From positions 1 through 64,000 of the forward strand of contig CACOAO010000001.1 in assembly GCA_902625215.1 (NCBI GenBank): a DNA stretch of 64,000 bases, read 5' to 3'. The stretch is from an uncultured SAR116 cluster alpha proteobacterium (GTDB taxonomy: Bacteria > Pseudomonadota > Alphaproteobacteria > Puniceispirillales > Marisalimonadaceae). Numbering within the stretch: the first letter of the stretch is position 1; every line of letters starts with the position of its first letter. The notes under the pieces are model-generated. The model ran no database searches. It had not been told where the DNA came from and saw only the letters and a program-made list of their open reading frames with translations. A program made the position numbers and the translations under genes. Of this stretch, positions 46,030 to 54,024 are shown in pieces.

Positions 46030-47730
46030 TTATAAGTTTGCTCCGTGATTTTTACCCCTTATCTCAAAATCTAAAAGATTATTAAAAAATTTCGATGAAC
46101 TTTCTAATTGAGGTCTTACTCCTAATATTGGAGCGACTCTTGTTACTAATTTTTTTACAATAGGTGCTGCAACCCATCCAGCAGTTCTATACCCCAAGGA
46201 AAATTTTTGACCTTTTGGATTGTCAATCATAACAGTTATAATAAATTCTGGGTTATTCATTGGAAATGCACCTGTGAATGCTACAATATTCTCTTTTTTA
46301 GAATATCCTCCAGATGGATTAATTTTTTCTGCTGTACCTGTTTTCCCTCCAATTAGATATCCAGGAGCTTCTGCTTTTTTTGCGGTGCCATTTTTATTGC
46401 TAACTACTAATCTCATTATACTTCTCATTTTTATCGAAGTTTCTTCTGAAATTATCAGCTCATTTTTTTTCTCAGTTTTTCCTCTTATTAATGTTGGATC
46501 AACTTTAAATCCACTATTAACAATAGTTGCAGTTGCAGATGCAAGGTGCATAGGTGTGATTGAAATTCCATGACCGTACGAAATGGTCATTGTACTTAAA
46601 ACTTTTTTATCCATTATGACTTGAGGTTTGCCTAACTCAGGTATTTCAAGTGAAAGCATATTCAACAAGCCAAGCGATCTTAGGTATTTTAATTGAGTTG
46701 ATGAACCAAACTTTTCAGCAATTTTTGCCGACCCAATGTTACTTGAGTGAACAATTACTTCTGGTATATTGATAGCGTAATTAAGAGGATGAAAATCATT
46801 TATAATTCTAGAAGAAACTTTAAGGGGCTTTGAAACGTCAAAAACATCGTTTTCATTTATTAAGTTACTTTCAAAAGCAATAGCAGCGGTAATTAACTTT
46901 AAAGTTGAGCCAAGTTCATAAATGCCTTTAGTAGCTTTATTGAAAAGATTTTCATTTAATATTGAATTGTAATTATTAGCGTTATAATCAGGGAGTGAAA
47001 CTACAGAAATCAACTCACCATTTTTTGCATTCATTATAATTCCTGCACCACCTTCGGCTTCAAATTTTTTTATTTGATCTAATAATAATGTTCTAGTTAT
47101 ATGTTGAATACCAGCATGAATAGAAAGTGTTAAGTCTCTGCCGCTTTGAAGTTGACTATCAAATTTTTTTTCCACGCCGGCAATACCTTTACCATCAATA
47201 TCTGTAGCACCAAGGATATGAGAAGCCAGACTATTATTGGGATAGATTCTCTTATTTATAGTTTTAATATTAAGTCCCTCTATTCCTGCACTCAATAGAC
47301 TTGCATACTCTCTTGGAGATATTTCTCTTAGCAAATTAATATGTTTTTTATTACTACTTAATTTTTTAGATAAATCTTCTTTTTTTAAGTTAGGAAATAT
47401 TTTAATTAGTTTGGTAATTGTTTGATTTTTATTTAAAATTTCCTGTGGATTTGCATATAGGCTTAATGTGCTAATTGATGTAGCTAGAATTTTTTTATTT
47501 CTATCGTAAATATTACCTCTTAAATTTTTTTGAAAAGAATTATTTTCTATCTTTGTGTAGGCAGTATTTGAAATATTCTTTTTGTTTATGCTAGCGAGTG
47601 ATATTGTTCTGTAACCAATAATTGTAAAAGACATTATTAACAACAGAGTACAAACGAGCAATTTGATTTTACGAAATTCTGATTGATTTTGTTTTCTTAT
47701 ATCCAGATCAAAAAAATCAAATATTTTCAT
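46030..47730 (-). CDS. ftsI: Peptidoglycan transpeptidase FtsI (PBP3)
   Basis: Class B penicillin-binding protein that cross-links septal peptidoglycan together with FtsW. There is one transmembrane helix (about residues 23-42), then the pedestal domain (about 60-220) and the transpeptidase domain with SxxK at 275-278 (serine nucleophile 275), SSN at 329-331 and KTG at 463-465. The length is 566 residues. The ATG forms an ATGA overlap with the ftsL stop. Confidence 0.97.
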   Translation of the reverse strand: MKIFDFFDLDIRKQNQSEFRKIKLLVCTLLLIMSFTIIGYRTISLASINKKNISNTAYTKIENNSFQKNLRGNIYDRNKKILATSISTLSLYANPQEILNKNQTITKLIKIFPNLKKEDLSKKLSSNKKHINLLREISPREYASLLSAGIEGLNIKTINKRIYPNNSLASHILGATDIDGKGIAGVEKKFDSQLQSGRDLTLSIHAGIQHITRTLLLDQIKKFEAEGGAGIIMNAKNGELISVVSLPDYNANNYNSILNENLFNKATKGIYELGSTLKLITAAIAFESNLINENDVFDVSKPLKVSSRIINDFHPLNYAINIPEVIVHSSNIGSAKIAEKFGSSTQLKYLRSLGLLNMLSLEIPELGKPQVIMDKKVLSTMTISYGHGISITPMHLASATATIVNSGFKVDPTLIRGKTEKKNELIISEETSIKMRSIMRLVVSNKNGTAKKAEAPGYLIGGKTGTAEKINPSGGYSKKENIVAFTGAFPMNNPEFIITVMIDNPKGQKFSLGYRTAGWVAAPIVKKLVTRVAPILGVRPQLESSSKFFNNLLDFEIRGKNHGANL

Positions 47731-48032
47731 TTTTTTTCACCATTATTTAATATATCTGTTGCGTCTACAAGATCTGTTAAATTCCAAATATCTGTTGGTA
47801 AAATTTCTCTTAATCCTAATTTATTTATCGCAATTTTTTCTATTCTGTCAGGACGTTTCAGATAGCTAAGTTCAGCGTTTAAAATATTTATATCTGTTTG
47901 AACAGTTTTTATATTTTTCTTAATATGACTAAGTTCTATCTCTTTTTTTGTAATGAAATGTTTAATTTGATAAAGAGAGATTCCTACAAAAAGTATTACA
48001 AAAAAAATCAAAAAAGATGGATACCTAATCAT
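47727..48032 (-). CDS. ftsL: Cell division protein FtsL
   Basis: Small bitopic divisome protein that forms a coiled-coil complex with FtsB and FtsQ. It has a short cytoplasmic tip, a transmembrane helix at about residues 6-22 (FLIFFVILFVGISLY), a coiled-coil region to about residue 60, and the conserved tail RPDRIEKIAINKLGLR. The sequence is divergent, as usual for FtsL; position between rsmH and ftsI supports the call. It overlaps both neighbours by 4 bases. Confidence 0.88.
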   Translation of the reverse strand: MIRYPSFLIFFVILFVGISLYQIKHFITKKEIELSHIKKNIKTVQTDINILNAELSYLKRPDRIEKIAINKLGLREILPTDIWNLTDLVDATDILNNGEKK

Positions 48033-48982
48033 GCAAATTCTCCAAATGAAGACGAAAAGCGTGTTCGTTTTGCAATACGTAATTTTGCAGATCTAGATCT
48101 TTTATTAATGTAAATTTCTTTTGCACACGGGAGAATAGGCTTTTTCGTTAATATTTCTAAACTTGGTTTTTTTTCTGGAAGCTCAGGTAAATGTCTAGAT
48201 AAGGATGTGTTTCGTAAACATTTATAGAAGAAATTTTTAACAATTTTATCTTCAATTGAATGAAACGAAACTACAACTAATCTACCTTCTGGTTTTAATG
48301 CTTTTTCTGCAGCTATTAATCCTTCTTCTAATTCTTTGATTTCGTCATTTAAATATATGCGAATTGCTTGGAAAGTTTTTGTTGCTGGATCTATTCTACT
48401 TTTCTTTTTTGGAATTGCACTTCTGACTATATCAGCTAATTGGCCTGTAGTTTTAATTTTATTAAATGATCTTTGATTTACAATATTTTTTGCTATTCTT
48501 CTTGAATAAACTTCATCCCCAAGTTCATAAATTATATTGGCAAGTGTATTCTCTTCAACTTGATCTAAAAAATCTTCTGCTGTTGGACCTTCTGATGACA
48601 TTCTCATATCAAGGGGACCATTTAATTTAAAAGAAAAACCTCTATCTTTGATATCTAATTGTGGACTAGATACTCCAAGATCAAAAACAACACCTGCAAC
48701 TTTGTAAATTTTAAGTTCATTTAAGAATTTACCTAACTCAGAAAATCTACCTTTCTTAAAGTAAAATCTATCTGCATGACTTTTTTTCAAACTATCTGCG
48801 AAAACTTTAGCAAGAGGATCTCTATCAATTGCAATAACTTTACAATTTTGATTGTTTAAAATGGATTTGGAATAACCTCCTAAACCAAATGTTGCATCAA
48901 CATATACCTCGTCTTTAGTTAGAGATAATCCAGTAATGACCTCATCAAGTAGAACCGGTATATGTACAACTTTATCAATCAT
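48029..48982 (-). CDS. rsmH: 16S rRNA m4C1402 methyltransferase RsmH (MraW)
   Basis: SAM-dependent N4-methylation of C1402 in 16S rRNA. It begins HIPVLLDEVITGL, has the SAM motif VDATFGLGGYSKSIL, then DLGVSSPQLD, RGFSFKLNGPLDMRM and, near the C-terminus, VSFHSIEDKIVKNFF. The length of 317 residues is standard. It is the second gene of the division cluster, 15 bases after mraZ and overlapping ftsL by 4. Confidence 0.97.
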   Translation of the reverse strand: MIDKVVHIPVLLDEVITGLSLTKDEVYVDATFGLGGYSKSILNNQNCKVIAIDRDPLAKVFADSLKKSHADRFYFKKGRFSELGKFLNELKIYKVAGVVFDLGVSSPQLDIKDRGFSFKLNGPLDMRMSSEGPTAEDFLDQVEENTLANIIYELGDEVYSRRIAKNIVNQRSFNKIKTTGQLADIVRSAIPKKKSRIDPATKTFQAIRIYLNDEIKELEEGLIAAEKALKPEGRLVVVSFHSIEDKIVKNFFYKCLRNTSLSRHLPELPEKKPSLEILTKKPILPCAKEIYINKRSRSAKLRIAKRTRFSSSFGEFA

Positions 48983-48997
48983 TTAAATATTGCTTAC

Positions 48998-49441
48998 TCA
49001 ATTCTTTTTTAAAATTAATTTAGGCGGACCTTTTTCTTTTAGGATTTCTTGAGATTTCATATATTGATTTTCATACTCAGTAGGGGACCAAATATAAAAT
49101 GATCCTCCTATGCCCATGAAAACAGCTTTATCTGAAAGACCAGCAAAGTTCATGAGAGGGTCTGGAATAACTACTCTACCATTTATATCAAATTTGATTT
49201 CAAAAGAATCTGCCATCATCATTCTTAAAAGAAACGCTTCATCAGATAAAGCGTCTAACTCATCTATAGCATCTATATATGTTTTCATTCGCGTCGAGGT
49301 GGTGCCTTCTATACATTTAAATTGTAGACTTTTAAATAAAATTAGGGTTTCATTTAATTTTTCTAAATTAACTCTAAATGACGCTGGAATAGATACTCTA
49401 CATTTTAAATCAATCTTATTATGTGAGGTTGATAAAAACAT
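48998..49441 (-). CDS. mraZ: Transcriptional regulator MraZ
   Basis: AbrB/SpoVT-fold DNA-binding protein that in E. coli and others regulates its own division-cluster promoter. Two copies of the DxxxR signature are present: DLKCR near residue 11 (followed by VSIPASFR) and DINGR near residue 89 (followed by VVIPDPL). The length of 147 residues is typical. A row of four ATGGG boxes lies about 100-130 bases upstream over a candidate promoter and is the likely target. An AGGA lies about 11 bases before the ATG. Confidence 0.95.
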   Translation of the reverse strand: MFLSTSHNKIDLKCRVSIPASFRVNLEKLNETLILFKSLQFKCIEGTTSTRMKTYIDAIDELDALSDEAFLLRMMMADSFEIKFDINGRVVIPDPLMNFAGLSDKAVFMGIGGSFYIWSPTEYENQYMKSQEILKEKGPPKLILKKN

Positions 49442-49535
49442 TGATTTTAATATCCTAAATTAAAAATAGTAAAACTGCATGAGGTCCAAACTTTAATTGC
49501 ATCTAACATTGCCTAAGCTTAAAATCTTTAACTTT

Positions 49536-49570
49536 ATGGGATAACATGGGTTTTTATGGTAGTCAATGGG
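49536..49570 (-). promoter_or_regulatory. Candidate MraZ operator over the division-cluster promoter
   Basis: On the plus strand ATGGG begins at 49536, 49546 and 49566, and ATGGT at 49556: four boxes at an exact 10-base period. MraZ is known to bind TGGGN repeats separated by 5 bases, the same period. The boxes read on the strand opposite to mraZ. On the mraZ strand a candidate promoter overlaps them: TTGACT (49566-49561), 17 bases, TATCCC (49543-49538). The next 10-base registers on both sides do not match, so the array has clear edges. Confidence 0.65.
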
Positions 49571-49620
49571 AAAATAAACCATCGTATGGTATAGTTATAA
49601 TAAATTCATTTGTTTTTAAT

Positions 49621-49963
49621 TGTGTCAGAGAGCTATAAGCCGGGTTTTGTATCAAAAATTTTGATTGTAGTTATTAATCTTGAAAATTTGTTACCAAATT
49701 TTTCTAGCGACCTACCCAAGAAACTATGTAGAAATTCAAAATATGTTTCTTCTATTTGGTCTTGCTCTAGGTGGGGTTTGCCATGCCATTTTTATCGCTA
49801 AAAATGCGGTGCGCTCTTACCTCACCATTTCACCCTTACCTTAAAGGCGGTATTTTTTCTGTGGCACTTTCCCTAGGGTCACCCCTGCTGGATGTTATCC
49901 AGCACCTTATTTCTATAGAGCCCGGACTTTCCTCTTTAAAAAGCAACTACATAGCACTCTGAC
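49621..49963 (-). ncRNA. rnpB: RNase P RNA (type A)
   Basis: Catalytic RNA of RNase P, which matures tRNA 5' ends. Read on the minus strand, the conserved GAGGAAAGUCCGGGCU lies near the 5' end, GGUAAGGGUGAAA and GUAAGAGCGCACC in the middle, and ACAAAACCCGGCUUAU near the 3' end. The termini pair as helix P1 (GUCAGAG-GCUAU with AUAGCUCUCUGAC). An 8 bp A/U-rich stem capped by a GUAA tetraloop sits in the P18 region. The length is about 343 nt. Ends are set by P1 pairing and may be off by a few bases. Confidence 0.95.
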
Positions 49964-49969
49964 GAATAT

Positions 49970-49997
49970 AAGATATAAATTATAAATTATTGGTCAA
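49970..49997 (-). promoter_or_regulatory. rnpB promoter
   Basis: On the minus strand TTGACC (49997-49992) is separated by 16 bases from TATCTT (49975-49970), which ends 6 bases before the first base of helix P1 of the RNase P RNA. Hexamers, spacing and distance to the RNA 5' end all fit a sigma-70-type promoter. Confidence 0.65.
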
Positions 49998-50050
49998 TTA
50001 AAAGTTTACTAGATTGACACATTTTAAAGTTTTGCAAAGTGATCAGAGTT

Positions 50051-50785
50051 TTAAGCATCATAATAACATTTTTTATTTTTAATTAAATCCCATGCATTAT
50101 TTATTTCTTTAAGTATGTAAGTGTTAGTTTCTATTATATCTTTAGGAATGCCTTGAGCAATTAATCTGTCAGGATGGTGTTTTATTGCAAGTGCTTTCCA
50201 TTTGTCTTTAATTTCTTCTAATGGAGTATCTATTGAAACTCCAAGTGTTTTGTATGGATTTATATTCTCATTAAGTTTTGAAGAACAGATTCTTTCAAAA
50301 TCCTGGTCTGAAAAACCAAAAATATTACTAACCTCTTTCAAATATATTTTTTCTCGGTTTGTTATTTTCCCATCTGCTTCAGCAATAATAACGAGTAAAT
50401 TTAAAAGTTCTTCTAATACAGATGAGTTTTTTTCTAATATATAAGATATTTGTTTCGCGTAAACTTCAAAACCATCGGTTGTTTTTTTTGCTTGATCCCA
50501 AAGTCTTGCAACATTTTTAATTTCATTATCTGGAACATTAATTTTTTCTTTGAAGGCTTGTATTTCGCTCTTAGTGACTTTGCCGTCAGCTTTAGCCATT
50601 TTAGCAGAAAGAACAATAACTCCAATTGTAAATCCAATTTGTTTTAATGCAAGTTCTTCTGGGAGTTTTTGTTTTGTTTTAAATTTATCAAGAGCATGTC
50701 CCGCAACTCCCCCGAGTAGTGCTCCTATCGGTCCACCAAGTGCAAATCCTGTTGCGCTGCCAATAATTTTACCCCAAATGGTCAT
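50051..50785 (-). CDS. djlA: DjlA-type co-chaperone (TerB-like plus DnaJ domain)
   Basis: Membrane-associated J-domain protein that stimulates DnaK. A glycine/alanine-rich hydrophobic N-terminal segment (about residues 7-30, with GGPIGALLGG) is followed by a TerB-like helical domain (about 50-165, with MAKADGKVTKSEI and IAEADGKITNREK, two acidic repeats) and a C-terminal J domain with the HPD motif in IKHHPDRLI. The order matches DjlA. The length is 244 residues. It lies upstream of rnpB on the same strand and divergent from the TusA-like gene. Confidence 0.88.
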   Translation of the reverse strand: MTIWGKIIGSATGFALGGPIGALLGGVAGHALDKFKTKQKLPEELALKQIGFTIGVIVLSAKMAKADGKVTKSEIQAFKEKINVPDNEIKNVARLWDQAKKTTDGFEVYAKQISYILEKNSSVLEELLNLLVIIAEADGKITNREKIYLKEVSNIFGFSDQDFERICSSKLNENINPYKTLGVSIDTPLEEIKDKWKALAIKHHPDRLIAQGIPKDIIETNTYILKEINNAWDLIKNKKCYYDA

Positions 50786-50831
50786 GATTTATCTATTACA
50801 ATTAAGATTCACTTCATTCAAGAAAATAAAA

Positions 50832-50859
50832 TTGGATTAGGTGCACAAATATGTATAAT
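50832..50859 (+). promoter_or_regulatory. Candidate promoter for the tusA-plsC unit
   Basis: TTGGAT (50832-50837), a 16-base spacer and a perfect TATAAT (50854-50859) precede the TTG start of the sulfurtransferase gene by 34 bases. This is the best consensus -10 noticed in the intergenic regions of the window. Confidence 0.5.
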
Positions 50860-50893
50860 TTATTTTTGAATCAGTAATTTCAAGGAGCTTTTT

Positions 50894-51121
50894 TTGTTAG
50901 AAGAACATGATTTTACCGGATTGAAATGTCCTCTTCCTGTTTTAAAGGCAAAAAGAGTATTGAAGAATTTAGCTAAAGGAAAAAAAGTAGTATTTATATC
51001 AGATGATCCTGCTAGCCCTATAGACTTTATTCATTTTTCAAAAAACCAAGGTTATGAAATTTCAATCACAAGCACAACAATGGGTGTGCATTATTTTACA
51101 ATGTTTAAGAATGAAACTTAG
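50894..51121 (+). CDS. TusA/SirA-family sulfurtransferase-like protein
   Basis: Small sulfur-carrier fold protein of 75 residues. The CPxP motif is intact (Cys12, LKCPLPVLK), as in TusA, which passes persulfide sulfur for tRNA thiolation or other acceptors. The rest shows the beta-alpha-beta pattern with DDPASPIDFIHF. The exact partner is unknown and other TusA-like proteins have different roles. The start is TTG 50894, six bases after a perfect AAGGAG; no in-frame ATG precedes the motif. It heads a four-gene plus-strand unit. Confidence 0.85.
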   Translation: MLEEHDFTGLKCPLPVLKAKRVLKNLAKGKKVVFISDDPASPIDFIHFSKNQGYEISITSTTMGVHYFTMFKNET

Positions 51122-51140
51122 AGCACTAGGATAATACGGG

Positions 51141-51878
51141 ATGATATTTTTAAGATCTCTATTGTTTAATATACAGTTCTATTTAGGTACGAGTATTTTA
51201 GTAACCATTTGCCTTCCATGTCTCTTATTTCCTAGAGAAGTGGTAATCTTAGTAAATAAAATTTGGTGTTCTATAATGACTAAAGGAATGAAATGGTGGT
51301 TAAATACCGAAATAAAAGTTATTGGACAAATCCCTTCAAAAAACAGGGTTGTAATTTATGCAATTAAACATCAATCAGCCTGGGAAACTGTTTACTGTAC
51401 TGATTTATTTTCAATGCCGTCAATTGTTTTAAAAAAAGCTTTAATTTTTTTACCAGTCATTGGATTATATTTTTTAAGAGCAGGGGCCATTCCTATAGCA
51501 AGAGACCAAGGTCTAAATGCACTCAGGAAAATGGGTAAAAATGCACAAAAAGCAGTAAAAGAAAATAGATCGATGATGATATTTCCTCAGGGTACTAGAG
51601 TAAATCCAGGCATCTCTTCAAAAGAAAAACCATATCTACCAGGAGTTTTTTTCTTGTATTCACAATCTAAAGTGCCTGTAATCCCTGTAGCTCATAATGC
51701 AGGATTACTGTGGCCCAAAAATAGTTTTTTTAAATATCCTAATAGACTTAGATCAAAATCTGTTACTATCAAAATTCTTCCAGAAATTCAGCCAGGATTG
51801 TCAAAACAAGAGTTTTTGACAAAATTAGAAAATATTATAGAAACTGCTTCAAACAAACTCATAAAATTGGAGAAATAG
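51141..51878 (+). CDS. plsC: 1-acyl-sn-glycerol-3-phosphate acyltransferase (PlsC family)
   Basis: Acylates lysophosphatidic acid to phosphatidic acid. An N-terminal hydrophobic segment (about residues 8-30) anchors it in the inner membrane. The catalytic motif is H77-Q-S-A-W-E82, an HX4E variant of the family's HX4D, and the phosphate-binding motif reads FPQGTR instead of FPEGTR. I recall KHQSAWET-type motifs in other alphaproteobacterial and rickettsial members, so activity is plausible. The length is 245 residues. The DUF2237 gene starts directly after its stop. Confidence 0.88.
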   Translation: MIFLRSLLFNIQFYLGTSILVTICLPCLLFPREVVILVNKIWCSIMTKGMKWWLNTEIKVIGQIPSKNRVVIYAIKHQSAWETVYCTDLFSMPSIVLKKALIFLPVIGLYFLRAGAIPIARDQGLNALRKMGKNAQKAVKENRSMMIFPQGTRVNPGISSKEKPYLPGVFFLYSQSKVPVIPVAHNAGLLWPKNSFFKYPNRLRSKSVTIKILPEIQPGLSKQEFLTKLENIIETASNKLIKLEK

Positions 51879-52286
51879 ATGGATGGATCATATAAAAAAA
51901 GAGGTGAAAATCATAAACAACTAAATGTTCTTGGTGGTGACCTTGAACCATGTAGATCTCTCAAAGATAAAAATGAAATTGTGACTGGATTTTATAGAGA
52001 TAATTGTTGTAATACTGGCTCAGATGATTTCGGTTTACATACTGTTTGTTGTATAATGACAAAATCTTTTTTGACATTTTCAAAATCAGTAGGAAATGAT
52101 TTATGCACCCCTATTCCTGAATATAATTTTAAAGGTTTAAAAGAAGGAGATCATTGGTGCCTTTGTGCTTCAAGATGGCAAGAAGCGTTTGAAGCTGGTA
52201 AAGCTCCCAAAGTAGTTTTAAGATCAACTAACATAGCAACTATTTCAGTAGTAAAATTGGAGGATTTAAAAAAATATTCTTCATAA
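51879..52286 (+). CDS. DUF2237 family protein
   Basis: A 135-residue soluble protein of a widespread family without known function. The family pattern is clear: NVLGGDLEPC, FYRDNCCNTGSDDFGLHTVC, GNDLCTPIPEY, and DHWCLCASRWQEAFEAGKAP. Many conserved cysteines suggest metal or redox chemistry, which is inference. The ATG follows the plsC stop with no intervening base, with GGAGA upstream inside plsC, so the genes are translationally linked. Confidence 0.9.
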   Translation: MDGSYKKRGENHKQLNVLGGDLEPCRSLKDKNEIVTGFYRDNCCNTGSDDFGLHTVCCIMTKSFLTFSKSVGNDLCTPIPEYNFKGLKEGDHWCLCASRWQEAFEAGKAPKVVLRSTNIATISVVKLEDLKKYSS

Positions 52287-52302
52287 TTTTAGGAGAGAAA
52301 CA

Positions 52303-52491
52303 ATGTATTTAGATCAAAAAGTTACAGTAATTTGTACAGATAAGGATACAAAAACCAATGGTAGAATTATTAGGATTTTACCAAGTGGAATAGACATAGA
52401 AGTTTCAGGTGCGATAATTAAGCTTAAAAAAACAAAGCCTAATTTATATGTGGGATCCATGGCTGGATTAGAATTTATTGTGAAAACTTAA
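52303..52491 (+). CDS. Small protein of unknown function (62 residues)
   Basis: I do not recognise the family. The ribosome site AGGAGAG lies 5 bases before the ATG and is among the strongest in the window, and the gene follows DUF2237 by 16 bases, so it is probably real. Predicted strands (KVTVICTD, TNGRIIRILPSGIDIEV, GAIIKLKKTKPNLYVGSM) suggest a small beta barrel such as an SH3-like or PilZ-like fold. It has no signal peptide or membrane helix. It ends 3 bases before the convergent bactofilin gene. Confidence 0.7.
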   Translation: MYLDQKVTVICTDKDTKTNGRIIRILPSGIDIEVSGAIIKLKKTKPNLYVGSMAGLEFIVKT

Positions 52492-52494
52492 TTA

Positions 52495-52905
52495 TTATTC
52501 AGCAACTTTAGGTAGTATATCCACAACTTTATCTACCTTGTTTTCAATTTGTTTCATGCCTGCAACATTGATGATACCACCTTCAAACACGGCAATTTGT
52601 TTATAAAGAATATCACCAGATATAATCCCATTTTCCATAATTACGATGCTATCAGAATTTATTTTGCCACTAACATTTCCGCTGACAATCAACTCAGATG
52701 ACTTAAGTGTACCTTCAACTATACCTTTTTCGTCAACTATTATTTGGTCAGCAGAAAGTTCACCAATGAATTTATTTCTTATTAAGATAGAACCTGAAGT
52801 TTTGTATTTACCTTCAAAAACGCCATCTCCATCTAATTGAGAGCAAGTTTCTAAATTTTTTACTTTATCTTTTAAAGGCGAAGAAATTCTACTAATCTTA
52901 ATCAT
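52495..52905 (-). CDS. Bactofilin-family polymer-forming protein
   Basis: Cytoskeletal beta-helix protein of the bactofilin (DUF583) family; family members polymerise without nucleotides and often organise local peptidoglycan synthesis or polar structures. The rung pattern repeats about every 17-18 residues (FEGKYKTSGSILI, FIGELSADQIIV, VEGTLKSSELIV, VSGKINSDSIVI, ISGDILYKQIAV). Disordered charged tails flank it, and there is no membrane helix. The length of 136 residues is normal. No M23 peptidase gene is adjacent, unlike in many bactofilin loci. Confidence 0.88.
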   Translation of the reverse strand: MIKISRISSPLKDKVKNLETCSQLDGDGVFEGKYKTSGSILIRNKFIGELSADQIIVDEKGIVEGTLKSSELIVSGNVSGKINSDSIVIMENGIISGDILYKQIAVFEGGIINVAGMKQIENKVDKVVDILPKVAE

Positions 52906-53075
52906 AATATACCTTACTTTTTGAATTATAATCCCCTTTACTTAAAAAATCAGCAATAGAAAAATATAACTAATTGAAAAATATATATTTTTAGAATAGA
53001 TTTTTAGAATTAATAAACAAATCTTTTTTTAGATGAGAATCAGTTTCTATAAAAAAAAACCCCGAGGCAAAAATC

Positions 53076-54005
53076 ATGATCCAACCCTTTTATGCTAGCT
53101 CTGCAATAAATCGTCACGGTGATTACAGAAGTAATGATAAATTACTAAATACCATGATTACTAAAGAAGATACTAAATTCATCCCATTCTATAATGGAAA
53201 AAATTTATTTATGGAGATTAATGAAAACATAAAGCCTGTTATTTTTAATAAATTCCAACTTAATGATTTTTTGCCCAACGGAATAAGAGATACAATTTTT
53301 TTAGGTGTTGCGAATGCCTTAAATTATATTGGTATAGATTTAAGTTCTCCTAATCCAAAATTTGATTTTTGGTTAAAAGAAAATAATGTCATTATTGATG
53401 ATTTAAGAAAATACGGCCCTATTCTAGATGATATAGATGCATCATTCTTAGCTCTTTCTAACGGGATGTTTTTTTGGCACAATACGCACAAATTCTGTGG
53501 CTCATGTGGGTTTCAAAACTTTTCAACAGAGGGAGGTTTTGTAATGAAATGTTCTAATAATAAATGTGGTAAAAGTCATTTTCCAAGAACTGATCCTGCC
53601 ATTATTACACTTATTTCTTTTCAAGATAAAGTTCTATTAGGAAGGTCTTCTAGATTCCCTGATGCTATGTATAGTACATTAGCTGGGTTTGTAGAACCTG
53701 GAGAAAGTCTTGAGCAAGCACTTGAAAGAGAGGTTTTTGAAGAGGTTGGGATAAAAGTAAAGAATATTAAATACTTCAACTCACAACCTTGGCCTTTTCC
53801 TGCATCTTTAATGCTTGGTTTTTTTGCAGAGGCGATTAACGATTATATGAAAATTGACTATGACGAAATTGAAGATGCCCATTGGTTTTCAATTAATGAA
53901 TTAAAGTCTTTGGAACATCCATCCATTAGCGGAGGTTTTAAATTACCAAGAGTGGACTCAATCGCACGCAGATTAGTCGATACATGGATCAACAGATTTA
54001 ATTAA
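53076..54005 (+). CDS. nudC: NADH pyrophosphatase NudC (Nudix hydrolase)
   Basis: Cleaves NAD(H) to NMN(H) and AMP, and in E. coli also removes NAD caps from RNA. A zinc ribbon (FCGSCG ... KCSNNKCG) precedes the Nudix domain. The Nudix box from Gly204 fits exactly (E210, R218, E219, E222, E223, G225), and the NudC-specific SQPWPFPAS follows. The length is 309 residues. GAGG lies 8 bases before the ATG. The 170-base spacer to the divergent bactofilin gene is A/T-rich and shows no convincing promoter. Confidence 0.95.
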   Translation: MIQPFYASSAINRHGDYRSNDKLLNTMITKEDTKFIPFYNGKNLFMEINENIKPVIFNKFQLNDFLPNGIRDTIFLGVANALNYIGIDLSSPNPKFDFWLKENNVIIDDLRKYGPILDDIDASFLALSNGMFFWHNTHKFCGSCGFQNFSTEGGFVMKCSNNKCGKSHFPRTDPAIITLISFQDKVLLGRSSRFPDAMYSTLAGFVEPGESLEQALEREVFEEVGIKVKNIKYFNSQPWPFPASLMLGFFAEAINDYMKIDYDEIEDAHWFSINELKSLEHPSISGGFKLPRVDSIARRLVDTWINRFN

Positions 54006-54024
54006 AAATAGTTATAAGACAAGC

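Noticed and set aside
49610-49962. Two ~63-codon plus-strand frames between 49610 and 49962
   Set aside because: They are antisense to the RNase P RNA, whose conserved sequence explains this stretch.
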